This document shows, in pieces, positions 25,828 through 39,300 of a stretch of DNA of 64,000 nt. The DNA is taken from contig NW_025062475.1 in the NCBI RefSeq assembly GCF_000002995.4, positions 8,436,187-8,500,186 of the forward strand, in the 5' to 3' direction. The stretch comes from Brugia malayi (Eukaryota; Nematoda; Chromadorea; Rhabditida; Onchocercidae). Each line of letters begins with the position of its first letter. Position 1 is the first letter of the stretch. The notes beneath the pieces are model-generated. The model had not been told where the DNA came from, ran no database searches, and saw only the letters and a program-made list of their open reading frames with translations. The translations under genes and the position numbers were made by a program.

Positions 25828-28800
25828 TTAGAGATGACCAACTACTGGCAATAGTGTATTTGGTATTGAAGGTGGTCTATTCTGTAATTCACTGAAAGCA
25901 TTTTCCAGACACCGCCGTAAATCTGTATATGATACCACAAGCACATTCTCACCATCACGTGAAACCAACTGAATTTTTTCGTTGACACCAGCATCTAACT
26001 GTAAACAATTGGTTTTTAAAAGCTTACCGACTCATAATTAAACACAGTTAAAAGAATATCAAAAATTGAACGAACGACAAAAATGCGTGAGTCCTCAAAC
26101 AGGATTAGAAAATCGAAAAGAAATAATGTTGAGTTAATAGACAATAGATTACAAAAATTGAAATCTTATCAAAAACCTACTCCCCCCAAATAACCCAAAC
26201 AATACAGCTGACTGAAATCACAAACAGATCCGGAAGTAGTTGAAAACAAGAGAAAAACAACCACGCATTTTCTGATAATGACACTATACTATAAAAAGGA
26301 TAGTAAATCGTTAGTTAGATCTCTGAACTACACAAGTATTCCCACTGTAATGCCTAATTAACCTGGGAACAACAACCTTATTCAAGGAAGTCACAATATG
26401 TGCCATATCAATCCACGGTTTACCAGTTTCTGTTATTTGATGAAACAAATAATCTCTGAATAGTTTCAATAAATACCGGTCACCCGTTTCGCTCCATGAT
26501 ACATCCATTTGAAACCTGAATCCAATTTCTTGAAAACAGGGGTTGCGAACTCCTACTTAATTTGACAATTTTTTAATATTTAGCAATATATAGCAGTTTT
26601 GAAACGTTTCAAGTAACAACCCATAAAAAATATATGGAAAATTTTCTATTGTTTGTTTTTAATCAGAACAAGTGGTTCAGAACAAAAAGTTCCAAATTGA
26701 GATTTAAGCAGTAATAAAGTGTTCCCTCAGAAAATTAGAGAAAATCCTTCACACAGCAAAAAAAATTTACTCCGCTCGCTCAGTAATAGTATTTAATTTG
26801 CATAGCAATCGAAACAAACGTCCATTTTCCAATTCTTTTGATAACTCATTTTCCAAAAGATCATTCTTCATTTGAGTTGTTTCAAGCTGTGCATAGAAAC
26901 GGGCACCAATCATTGGCATTACTTCGTTGATAGAATGTGGGCGCTGAGTTGAAGCTTGTAACAAAAGTCTAGAAATATAATTGAAATAACTCAGACCTGA
27001 TAGTCTGCTTATGACCACACTACGTTTACTTATGACTATACTACCGATTGAAAAATGGAGATCTCAGATGTCTACAAGTTTTTTTTTTTTTTAATTTTAA
27101 ATTGCTGTAATTGTACAGAATGAAATAACAAGACAAGAAATGTCAATGCCCAATACAGCAGCATACGTGATTATATTCTTTAAGTCGGTAGTACATTGCT
27201 GACTGATAATGCTAATACTGTTGCTAATATTTTCACGACGTACGGCATGTAGCGAACCCATTGCCAATGCAATTAGCACACGACCAAGACCATTCAAATC
27301 ATCTTGCTAAAAAACAATTCCCTCATTTAACCCACTTCAATCACTGTTTACTTGCATCACTCTAGAAAATTGATCAAAACAATCATCAATCGATAATGAA
27401 TGTCCCTCCCACAATTATAGTAGTTGTTAGTAACTTTATCTGTAACAATAGTAATCGACAAACTAGTCTACCTGGTATAACTGAATGGTATGATCATTCC
27501 CAGGATTGATAACATCCAGAATACCGCAACTGCTTAACATTACTCTGGAAACAATGCAGTGAAGTTAACCAGTGGGCAAATTAGAAATTCAAAAACAGCT
27601 TTGTCTGCCAGTTACAAGTAATTTATAACTATCTAGAACGTTATGTTTTTCCTAGTTTTAATTAAATTCTATAACAAGAATGAATTCATAAAGATCTAAC
27701 AGAATATGTTCCCATAAGATAAATTCCTTTAAATAATGCACTTTTATTATCAAACACGCTGTTCTCAATTTACGATGATACTTCCATTTTTACATGCTAT
27801 GATGTACAACAATATATAGAAATATGCGGTATTAAATGTTAACCTTAGTTTTAAAATTATAGAAATCAAAAACTTATGAAGACACTTGCTTGGTTTTGTC
27901 AAAAACAATGATTTTTGATGGATCAACAGTTCGTGCTGCCATACCAGCGGAGTGTATAGCTCTAAGAGCTGATGATAGCTGCACAATATAAGACCACATT
28001 AAAGATTCTTGCACTATTGGACCAGTTCCAGGGAGATTTCCAACTGGTCCTAGTTTTGCAGACCCTTAAAAGACATAAAGTGTGTCAAAGTAATGAATAA
28101 GCTCTGTATGCTACCACTTTTCTAAAACTTAAATATTAATTTCATAAAGGTTTGGGGAAACTTAAGTCTTCTGAAATCGCTCAAATCCTCAAAAAAAAAA
28201 AAAAAAAAAAAAATAATAATAATGATAATAAAACTACATTTCACTATAAATAGTTTACAGTGTACTCCCCCAGTGCCCCAAATATCTTACAAATAATGTA
28301 TACCATTGAGTCGATTATTCAGATGCCGATTTTTTAGCGTTTCCGAAAGCGGGTGATAATCATAAGCAAATAGCAGTGCTAAAACGTTACATCTAAATTT
28401 TTTCTAATACAGAGTTCTTTCCATTATTTATATAATAATAAACAAATTTTACAGAAATAATATTTTTCGTTGTTCCTTCCAAGATTATGGATAACTTTCA
28501 GTAATGTAGTGATAGACAGTGTAGGAACATTCTTAGGAAGAAAAAAGTTCTTAGGTTAGTTGTAATTAAATAATAGGTAAAAGTCAGGGCTAAATTATTT
28601 CTTATCTCTCGTATCAAGACGATATTTAAAAAAAAAAAAAAAAAACTTACAATGATCACCAAACTGACGAGTCTGTATAACATCTCTCAGCTGCACAACA
28701 TTTACATGCATTAATTTCTTCCAGTTATCAGCTAATGAAAGCTGTTTCATTGCATTCACTCGAAAATCTAAAGAATGTATAAAAAACATGAAAAGTGAGG

Positions 28801-31496
28801 TTCCAAATATAAAATCATTCTCAATGATTGTCAACGGATTGTATATTGAAAAATGGTTACAATTTAAGCTGAGTATTTTCAATTGGATGACTTACGAAAA
28901 ATGTCCCTTTATCTCTTTAATGATAGAAAAATAACTGACAAGAATAACCATTAAAATGATCTGTAAATAAATAAAAATGCCACTGTTCCAACCACTAATT
29001 AAATTTGCTCAAATAACGTTTTAGATCATAATCTTTGATAAATTTAGAATAACAACCGATATGCGCTTGTTTAGATTACACAGTGTTATTGAATCGTTAT
29101 GTTCATATACTAAATAAAGTTAACATGTTGACAACTTAGCAAGCACATTAATGTAATGCTTCATGAGAAAGGTTTCTTTCCTCCTCCACGATTATTTTCT
29201 ATAAAATCATTATGCTTACTGTGAATTCGCCTTAAGCAGTACGGCATGCCATCACGTCCATTAATCGCTTTATATACTGTTGTGATGTGTGACCCGATGA
29301 TTCCACGTTCCATATGGCTGCCCACAAATTTGACATTTTCAAGTGGAACTAGATTCTGGAAATATTCAACATTTTGCGGGATATCAGGATAAAGCGATGG
29401 CTCTGTGCGACACTGTATAGCAAGCTGTCGTTGTAACAGCTCCTGAAATTAATTTTCAAAAATAATGGTATAAAAAAATATTACATCACTTAACCTAAGC
29501 TATCTTTAAAAAGAAGTGGACGAAATCGAAAATATAAGCAATGTTCTGTTATAAAGTACCATTTTTAGTTCAGGTGGCGTGAAATATGAAAGTCCTCGTG
29601 GTGGTTTGTATTTGCCAATATGTGGCAATGGACCATGATATACAAAATTACCATTTGTTGTCTTAAAAAAATCATCAGAATCAAAGCAAAAATAACCTAG
29701 TCATGCTAAGCAATTTTAAAAATTTAGTAGCCTTTTAAAAATTTGAATTTAATGGCAAAACTGACAACATAAAGGATTAAAATAAGTGCTTTGATAACCA
29801 CAATTTACTTATGTTTTCTACGGTTAAGCACTACATTTTCCCATCTCTTGCAGTTTATAAGCCAATAAAATTGCTTTACAAATCATACCTTTGTTACATG
29901 AGTATGTTTGGAATACACCAAATTACATGACCAAAAATAAATCTAGAACTGAATAAAGAAATTTACCACATATACACGATCATCTTTCTGTGGAATAGAT
30001 GGCTGTCCATCAGTAACAGTGGAATTTGTTGTAGTTGGTGTAAAGAAATATGTTGTCCCACCGAAATTTTCTTGCTTAAAAAGTAGAATTACTGAAGTGA
30101 GCAGTTCCCGTACTCTTTTTATTCTTCTCTTACAAAACTTCCAGTCACAATTTCGTCAAAACTTTTTAGAAGAGAACAAACCATATAATTTGCAGTAGTT
30201 GAGCCACAATTTTCTTGACTTATGTGACTGCTTGGTCGCATTGGGTCGTGAATAATCGGAGAAGTGGTCAAAGCTTGCGTCACATTAGCTCAAAAAAAAG
30301 GGAATAAAAAATTAGTAAAATAATGATCATATGGACATCAAACTGTGAATGAACTAATATAACGCCAGTGTTTTTCCTGGAACTATAATCTTGCATGCTA
30401 TAAACAAATGCCCTTCAGATACTGTAATTTATTTCCGAACAATTAAGTTTGTGTATATAGTGAAGACCTTTCAGTAACAGCTAAAACGCCTGACACCAGC
30501 AGTACTTACAGTAGTTAAGGGATCGCTGCGATGATGTTGGAAAACCATAAGGCATGACCGATAATGATGGGTTTTCCTTTTCATCACTCAAACCCATAGC
30601 AGCAAAAGATGATGTAAAGTGCGACAGCTGCAAAATTACTTCTAGAAAATAAATTTAGCAGATATCATTATCATAAATTCTCCATAAATTTGGTATATTC
30701 ATCCTCTGAAAAACTTGAGGAAGTCATGACGTTTTTGGCTGACAGGATTTATGGAAAATCACATCTCTGATTATTTCTTGACATTTAACCGTCAATATCT
30801 CTATTATTTTGTTTACTTATCCTTTTTTTTTTGGAAGGGGGGGGAAGGGGTCAATACTGTCAACAAAACAAAGTGAATCTTTTCAGCATTTATAATTTAG
30901 AAAATAATAAATTCGGCACTACGTGAATCTGTGCAAAAATTCTCCAAATTAGATTTCGTGGTGTTATATGCAAGAGATAACAGATGTAAAAAAGGAAATA
31001 ATTAGAAGCACAATTAACATTGCTGGACTGCGAAGCAGGATGGTTGTTGAAGGCATAAGGACCAGCTGTCGCTTGATTTGATGACATTCCTAAACAAAAT
31101 TTATAATGACCTAGCTTAAAAGTCACTGTCACAAGGAATAATTTTTCACTAATATTTGGCAAACAAGAAGATGCTTTAGCTTCCGATATTACGTAATTGC
31201 TTCATCCACTTCTACAACCTGAATTTTTGCTTTAGAATTGCAGCCCATGATCACTGATGACTACGTCAAGATTTGTCTAATTAGGAACATCTAGTCAAGC
31301 CACTTTTTGATATTTCGTTAAGTATAATCCGAAATTTGGAGAAATTCTTACGATTAACCCAACTAGAAGGTCGTGGTACTTGTTGGGTGCTGTTTCCATG
31401 CAGATATTGAGCCAGACGAGAACCTGGAGGTGGCGGATGTTGTTCATAACTGCTGAACAAATCAGAACCAGGGCCACTTCCGCTTCCACTTTGCAT
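25828..31496 (-). CDS. panl-3: PAN3, PAN2-PAN3 deadenylation complex subunit
   Basis: Fifteen exons join in phase: 31496-31352, 31089-31019, 30627-30510, 30288-30182, 30074-29967, 29661-29560, 29442-29220, 28767-28651, 28378-28304, 28064-27890, 27544-27472, 27306-27167, 26968-26771, 26515-26377 and 25998-25828, giving 653 residues. PAN3 recruits and activates the PAN2 nuclease to shorten poly(A) tails in the cytoplasm. Order: low-complexity N-terminus, pseudokinase domain ([54 protein letters not shown] with [12 protein letters not shown]), helical linker ([17 protein letters not shown]) and C-terminal knob (TWSE-like [20 protein letters not shown], then [18 protein letters not shown]). The exon ending at 27890 uses a GC donor (GCAAGT); only this gives the conserved KTK-VMLSSCG junction. 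The ATG at 31496 follows a TTCAG closely, consistent with trans-splicing, but a further 5' exon cannot be excluded. Confidence 0.93.
28191..28231. repeat. A23 run followed by AAT-type repeat
   Basis: A homopolymer (28191-28213) continues into a short imperfect TAA repeat inside a PAN3 intron. Confidence 0.9.
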
Positions 31497-33327
31497 CACT
31501 GAATTATTTACTGTTCAAAAGGAAGCCTAACGCTACTTCCCACGCATTTCTATAGAAATCAATGAAGTCATAGCATTTTCAGATAAAGAACTACTACTAC
31601 ATTTTTCTATCTGTCCTGCTCAACAGTATACTCCACTACGTCATAGCAGACATCAGATGGTCAATCGCAATCACCGCGTCAGTAAGATTGAATTCCCTAT
31701 GACTTTACCCACAAAAAACTCCCAGGAAGGAGTACTGTCCATCCTCACTTAATACTTTCCAAGAAACTTTCTATCCAAAAGCCACACATCCTAACAACGA
31801 CAACCGCTCGCTACGAGTCAGGTCGTATGTCCACTAAGTAGAAAATAATATAAGGCTCGGTGCTGATACTAACGAAGCTAGATTTCATGCGGTCCGTCAA
31901 TTCTGCTCTTATTAGCACTGAACGAAAATAAATAAAATTGTAATATAAAATTTCAAAATTGCTAGGTCTTTATGAGGAAGTGAAGATGAACAGTGGAGAT
32001 GAGTTGTTAGTGTGAATGGACGATTCAAACTCATCATGATACTTCTCTGCTACCCTTTCCCATTTTCCTCACTCCGAACAACTAGAAGTGAAGGAGAAAA
32101 GTAGCAAGGTTGGGTTATGGAATTGGTTACATCCATCGACCACACACATTTATGTCAATCCAATCACGTTCATTACCAGCATCCATTATTAGTCTTAAAC
32201 TCGTAGTACCAACTTGTCTACTACACTGCTCAATCAAGCAGACATGAACTATTGGAGTTGCATACCGGGCTGTGGGAGCGATATATTTCGAATTTGAAAC
32301 GAGCGGGACATGGAGGAACCGTTGGTTGCATCAATCAATGAAGAATGCGTGTTAAGGAGAGGGCGTTGGTCGGCTCTCATTAACTGTACCTTTGACATTT
32401 GTTAAATCTAATTGAATCTTTTAAATTTGTCAAGTAGTAATCTGTTTAATTCCTTGTTTGTGACAAACTAGAAATTTCTTGCTTGACATACGAACTCAGA
32501 GTCAGTGAAATTTCTCGCAAGCTTTTTTTATCCCTGTATCCGAGAAATATTCCTTTTTTTTACCGCTTACTTTTTGCCTGGTTACTTTTACTGGTCTTTA
32601 AAAAGATTTGTAGTAGCTTAGATTGGATGATCATCTTACATTACTCTTGAGTAGTTTAAATAATCATTGACAAAGGAAGAGGTATATGGATGAAAATCAG
32701 TGATGTGGATTTGTTTAAACAAACGAAGAGAGCTGTCTTCAAACATTACTCTTTTATTCTGATTGTTCGGATTAAGAGGTCTTTTCATCCGATTGCATTC
32801 TAACTCCTAGATAACTCCATATTCGTATCTTATTTCGAGGGTATATGAAACAGATAAAAATTTTAACTGAATGTAGAAGGTTGCAATTGTTATAGGGCTG
32901 TGATTATCTAAAGCGTGATATAATGTCATTGTGCATAAAATTATGCATGCCCTTAATAAAGTGCAACAGAACTTCATCGAAGAAAATTTTGCTGATGTTT
33001 TATCAAAAATTCTACTGTTATTCTGTAACAGGAATTTGCTACACATTTATTTATCCGGCATTTAGGATACGAGCATTAGGTTTTCACAATTTTGTTGAAA
33101 TATTAGATTTACCAAATTTTCATTTTCCGAACGTCATCAGATTCGCGCGTTTATAATCTTATAGAAGTTAAGACTATATCGGCTTGTGAATAAATCATTG
33201 TTTGTTATTAAATGACAAAAATTCCATCTGATAGCAACTCTTTTTATCAGATTCTGTTATCATAAAACCCTCTTCATTAAAGTCTGCAGCTAATCGATCA
33301 TTAATATTCATCGATCACCAATAAAGT
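31497..33327. promoter_or_regulatory. Divergent intergenic region between PAN3 and anillin
   Basis: About 1.8 kb with less AT bias at roughly 31540-32360. It must carry the promoters of both divergent genes. No exon chain is visible. A short minus-strand frame at 32807-33046 has no splice support. Confidence 0.4.
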
Positions 33328-36300
33328 ATGGAAGCAGAAGACGTAGATTTAGAGGTAACTTTTTCTTGATAAAACTGTAGGATTATTTGAGTGGTCTGTA
33401 CAATCCCTACCACTTATTTCCCCAAAATAATTGGTTTAAATGTTTATAACCAGATCTTTTGCTGAAATGAATGAACTCACATGAAAATTATGTGTCACAT
33501 GGATATGCTAAAATAGACTCACATGAATATCCTAAAATATTACGAAAGCAGAAAATTTTATTATTTTATTTTATTCTTAAATTTATTGTTCTATTATGAA
33601 AAGAGGATGGACCTCTTTTCATAGTGTTGAGAAATATTCATTTATTAGAACTTCCAACATTTGAAAATATAAAATTTTTTATTTATGCATATTTCAGAGA
33701 ATTTTGCAACGTACAAAAGAGCGAGAATTACTCATTGAAAAGGAAAACGCATTATTAAATTGCAAATTAGGTTTGATATATCCCGTTCGATAAGATTTTG
33801 TTCAAATTTAAAAATATTACTTTGTAGTCATTCTTTCAACACCGAGTTGGCACTCGCAGTTTGCTGGATTCCATTTTTATTTCAGTAGTTTCCATAAAAC
33901 TTTACAGTGCTTGAGGAACAGTTTTCAGAATCAACGTTGCCACAGACTAGCTCGGAATTGATAATATCGCGTCCACTTCTGAACAGGAATAAGGAGCAGA
34001 GCATTCACCCAATTTATCCAACTCAAGAATTAGAACTAATGAAAAGAGTTTCACTGGATAATTCCCGAAATGTTTGTTATAATATAGTTTGGGAATCTTA
34101 GAAGTAATGGAGTTTTGGCATGGAAGTAAAAAGGCCAAAGAAGTTCAAGCTTAAATTAAGATGATATATAAAACCTCTGACAATTCATACCTTTCTTTCT
34201 AGTGTTGGTTCAATTTTACTTAAGTTTATCACAATTTCAGCAATGTTCTGATTCACTGCACGATGACGATACCGCAGATAAATCATGTAATGAAAAACTG
34301 CGCGCTCGATTTGCTGCTCTTGCTGCTAATGTCGAAAATTTCGAATGCGATATAAAACCTATACGCTCCAAAAAATCATTCCTGAAAGGACCATCACCAC
34401 GTCTGAGTAGTGGCGATGTAATCTAACTTTTTAACATTCTAATTTTTTTGTACTTTGGCTAAATTTCAAAAACCTGTTTAGATCTGCTGTAGATCTGCTT
34501 GTGGAAAAATCCGAAATTGACGGAGAATAGGTATGTGGGGACTTATATATATATATATGAATTATATGACCATCAATGATGGTCATAGGTTTTGAGAATA
34601 AATTTTTATCTTTTTATGAAATCCAAAACTTTCAGATGTCCCCAGCAGTACTATTTACACCTACCCTCAGCTATTATCCACCAGCTTCAGTCACCAAGCT
34701 TTCAACCAGTTCTTTGCCTCGGATTAATGAAGAAAAACCAGTGTGCAATCTCAATGATGAAAAAATAGCATATGCCGATGAATCGTTTGACAAAACGAAT
34801 GATCAGGAGGAAATGATTGCAACAACAGTTGTTTACAGACTATCAGAATCACCAAAATCGAACAACTTACTGCGTAATGTAAGCGAAAAACATTTGCGAT
34901 TTGTGGTACCTGCACGTGAATTCACCGAGGTTGATTCTTTACTCAAAAATTGTTCATCATTTTGCTTGAGTTTTATTTGATTGCTCAGTTTTATTGCCAT
35001 TTTAAATGAGAATACACTGGCTGGTAAAACTGATAGGTTTGGAAATCCACAAATTAGATTATTCATGAACGTAAATTCACTCGCAGTTAGAGCAAGGTGC
35101 GGTCAAATTTAGTTGCGGAAGATGCTGTCAAATTTCCAAGCTCTATATTTTCATGTTTTTCTATTTATCCTTGCAGCATCCTCAAGGATTTTAAAGTTTT
35201 TTAAATATTAAATAAAGGAATGAAGAGGAAGAATATGATCCTACTATTTTATCAACCTGAACTTTTCAATTTCGTTACTTTCTTAGGATTCTTTAACTGA
35301 AAAATATCCTGCTGGAACACAGTCGAAAAATGATGTGACTGACAATAAAAAGCTGTCAGAATTCAATGCTAACAATTGTTCCGAGAGTGAAGAGTACGGA
35401 ATTCACAAATTTTTTAGAGTAAGTCTAGATTTTCCTTGCTTTAGAAAATTATTTAAGAATAATAATATTCAAATAGATTTCAAAAAAAAACTATCAAAGA
35501 AAAAATCTTTAATGTTAACTTTTGCATTATAGCGCAAAATAGAAGAACCACTGAAATCTCCAAGCGATGTAAGTTTTCGATTTTATTTTTAACTATATTT
35601 TTCCTCAGTGAAGAGCTGTTCAAATTTTCAGTTTACCTTTTATTCTTGATTTTAATGCGAACACATTTGTCATAATTTGTTTTAAGAAAAAGGGTTATTG
35701 CTTTTGCAGGTTGGTAACAATTGTAACAAACGAAATCTCAGCGAGTCGAAGTTAAGTAAAGGTGATTTCGTTGTTTATTTTTAAGCATTATTTTTAAGCA
35801 TTTCAGAAATGACAGCATTGGGAATTTTTTACTATCTAGTAGTGAAATAATCAGAAAATAGAAGAAAAAAAATAAAAATTTCATGAAAAATCATCGGTCT
35901 ATGCACTGCAAACATATTAGAAGGAATCTATCATGCTCATTTTAAATACAAAAAATATTCGTACGCTTAGCATTTACAGGAGCTTTCGTAAGTAGTCGCA
36001 ATGACATTATTGATGAAATCACGGCAGCTGTAAATAATGCTACTGCGACAGTTTCAGTTGATGGTGATAAACTGACCCACACAAAACAAATGGCGAAACA
36101 GTAAGACTTCAAGAGAAACTCCTTCAACAAAAAAAGTGGAGAGGGTTGTTTAAAACTCAGTTGCTGACAAAAATCGAATTTTATAACTGCTTTTATATCG
36201 TGTAGAAAAAGTAATTCGCATTACTCTTTCTTTTTTAGTGAATCTGAAATTACTTGATCGAATCTTTAGTTCTTTTTTCAGTAATAAGGCGAATATGTCG

Positions 36301-39300
36301 GTAATGACCCAAGTTTACTTCACTCTTTAACAAATGAATTTTTTTATAGATTTGATGAAAAAATCCATGAGGAAAGGTTGAAAACAAAAGCTGGTTCCAA
36401 AGTCAGTGTCATGCTTTCGAAGTTCGAACATCACCATTCTCAATCGGCCAGTTCCCGTTTTCGATTGATTGTTATTTTATCTGCTTTTCTATTATACCAT
36501 TTTATATTTATCATTTTTCAGAGAACAGAATCTGATTATGCTGAAATTGACACTCGTTCAGCAGACGTGAAAAGTTTACTTGATAGATGGGAAGTAGGTG
36601 CTAGAACCGTACATTTTATTATTTTAACTTTTTGACGACCTCATCTACCTGTAATATCGTTTCAAGCATAATCATATTTGAGAATTTTTTTCCTTCTAAA
36701 CGCAGTTGTGAAGCAAACAGTTTGAATGAGTTTTGCTGATGTCATGCTGTTAGCTACAAATTTGCATTGTTTCAAAGACATGTATTTTTTTTAATGTAAT
36801 TATCATCTGTTCGTTGTTGCAGTTTAGTTCTTTCAGGTGTCTTCTACTACTGGTACTCCTTTACATCCAGATCAAAAAGAAGATGAGCTTTTACAGGCTG
36901 CAATGCGGATGGCAAAATCATTTAAACAAAGAAAGATGAGACCACAGTCATACTGTGAAACAAAAAGTGAATTTTTTTCTTCTAAATCTTTTTATCAAAC
37001 ATCTAATTCAAATGATGAGAAAATATGCTGAAGTACAAAACATGAAGATTGGGTATCTAGTTTACTTTGTATTTCAGATTCAGTTCAAATTTCTGATTTT
37101 CGACCAATATTGACAGCCTGCTCTATTTCATCCATTGTTAGTAATTAACTATATTGTTTTATCTCGGTTATGTGATTTTAATTAGGTTACCAAAGGAAAA
37201 TAATAATAATAATAACAAATGAAGCAGCCAGCAAGTTGCTTTGAACACTTAAAAAAAGAAAATTTTCGAAACTGTTTTATTCATCTTTCTCATCGTTGCC
37301 ACTTGTATTAGTGGGAAATGGTGATAAGCCTAGTTGCTGGACTTCTAAAATGAGTCATTGATGCATGAATATACGCTCTAGTTTTTGTTTCAGCAGCCCA
37401 CCGAAAGTATACTTCAAGATTTCGCAATTAAAAACGAACAAGATGCTGTTCAGAAAGAATTAAGCAAAGTGAAAATTTCCGACAAAAGTAACGATGAACC
37501 TAATCAGCTCATTGATGACGCTTTTCAGTTCATCCATCGAGTAATTGTTTAAAACAGAAAAAAAAAAAAAAAAAACTAATTTATCTTCTAGACATCATGA
37601 AAGATTATAAAAGAAAAACATCGGCCCTGATCTTTTTGCTTAGTGGAAAAATATCTGATTCGAGAGGTCGAATTTTTAACTTCATGATAGCATTCAGAAT
37701 CTGGTGGCAAGTCTTACTGATTTCTTCCTATTGTTAAGCTTTAAACCTAATATCTTTTTTTTGCAAAAGCTAAACTCTTTGCAGACACCAGATAGAAATT
37801 CTTCTCTCATGTCAGCCATTCTCAGTACACCTGAAATTTGTACTTTATCGTCTCCAACTGCGGTATCGACTGGTCGTGAGAATGTTGAGGGTATTTTTTA
37901 GTATTTCAAGAATTTTTGTGTACTTTATGTTAAGGACAAATAAATTATATAAACAAAAAAGAGAATGAGTATCTGATTCTGCTAATTTTGTAAGTCCTCT
38001 GTACAGTAACGAAGTTAGTCGTTTCAGCATTAGTTCCTCTGGCACATTCAGTTTCTTTTTATCGAAGAAAAGAAAAAGAAAACCGATCGGGGAGTGAAAC
38101 AGTAGTGCTTGGGTAATTTTAGAACTTTTTCACATCTTTCTGAATATTTTACGTGATACTCAAGTTATAGTTTTTGGCTATTTTACTCAAAAATAAAAAA
38201 TTCTGTATAAAGTATCAAATAAAAGTAATTTTGTTTTTTGTTTATTCTGCTTCTTTGTAGAACCAGGCTTGATGAGTTCACTTGGAAATTAGCAAGGAAG
38301 AAAGAACTTAGGTAATAGGTAACAATGATGCTGACATTGTACAATTGGAAAGTAATCTGCTAATTAAATCAGTTTTATTGTTGCAAATATTTTGAAAAGA
38401 CATAGTGCAAATGCAAGCAGAATGAAATAAAAGTTGCAGATATTCTGAAGCAAGATATTATTTAAGGAATAAAATCGAGTTTCAGGAGTTTCGATATTAT
38501 ACACTAGATAGTGTACACATTGAATTATATGACAAATATCGCTTGGGCATTTTGTTTTTTGATCATTATTTCTCTAATGTATTTATTAGTTGCTAGTTTT
38601 TGCCTTTCTAGATGTTCCAGCATACTGAAGTGAGAACTGAGTGCTCCTAGAGAATTATAAGTTTGTTGTCGGTAAAATTTAGATCAAAAAAAAGTATTTG
38701 ATTTTTTTTTTTTGTTAGACAATTTACTCCATCGCCGTTCAGTAGTACTACCGTTCTCAGTCGTGCTATATCAAAAACAAATATGAATGATCGAGCGAAT
38801 TTCGAAGTCGAGCGAGCACGTTTAGAAAAGGCAATCAGTGTGCAGCAAGAACAGATTGTCCAAGCGTCACGGGCGCTGTCATTTTGCCACAGTACACAAG
38901 AATTTAGAGGAAGTCGTGAAGAGGTTCATGAAAATTTTGGAATATTTTAATTATTAGCATCATAAAAGGTTAATTAAATTTAAGTAAGCTTTTTCGAAAT
39001 GGTTATAGTGAAACTCAAAAGATATATCTCTGCTAAGTATTGTGGAAATGCAAGGCATAATTTGAGTTGTGTATCAGTTTAGAGGAATGTTTGCGAAGCT
39101 AGTTGGCTCGATTTTCATTTTTTTTTTTTTTTTTTTTTACAATCAACTAGCGCTTGTTGTTATACTTTTTTTCACTATAAGCACGAGAGAGGATGGCATT
39201 CTGATATTATGTGATTCTGTTCGGTCGAAAGCAATTATTTAATCTTATTCATATCCGCCTCTCGAAATCACACTTGTCTTGCATCATTAGGTATAACGTT

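Noticed and set aside
36280..36299. Possible micro-exon in anillin after a TTTTTTCAG
   Set aside because: Including it breaks the frame of the next exon; skipping restores it.
37688..37710. Possible micro-exon in anillin between 37540 and 37785
   Set aside because: Would shift the next exon out of its Ser/Thr-rich natural frame.
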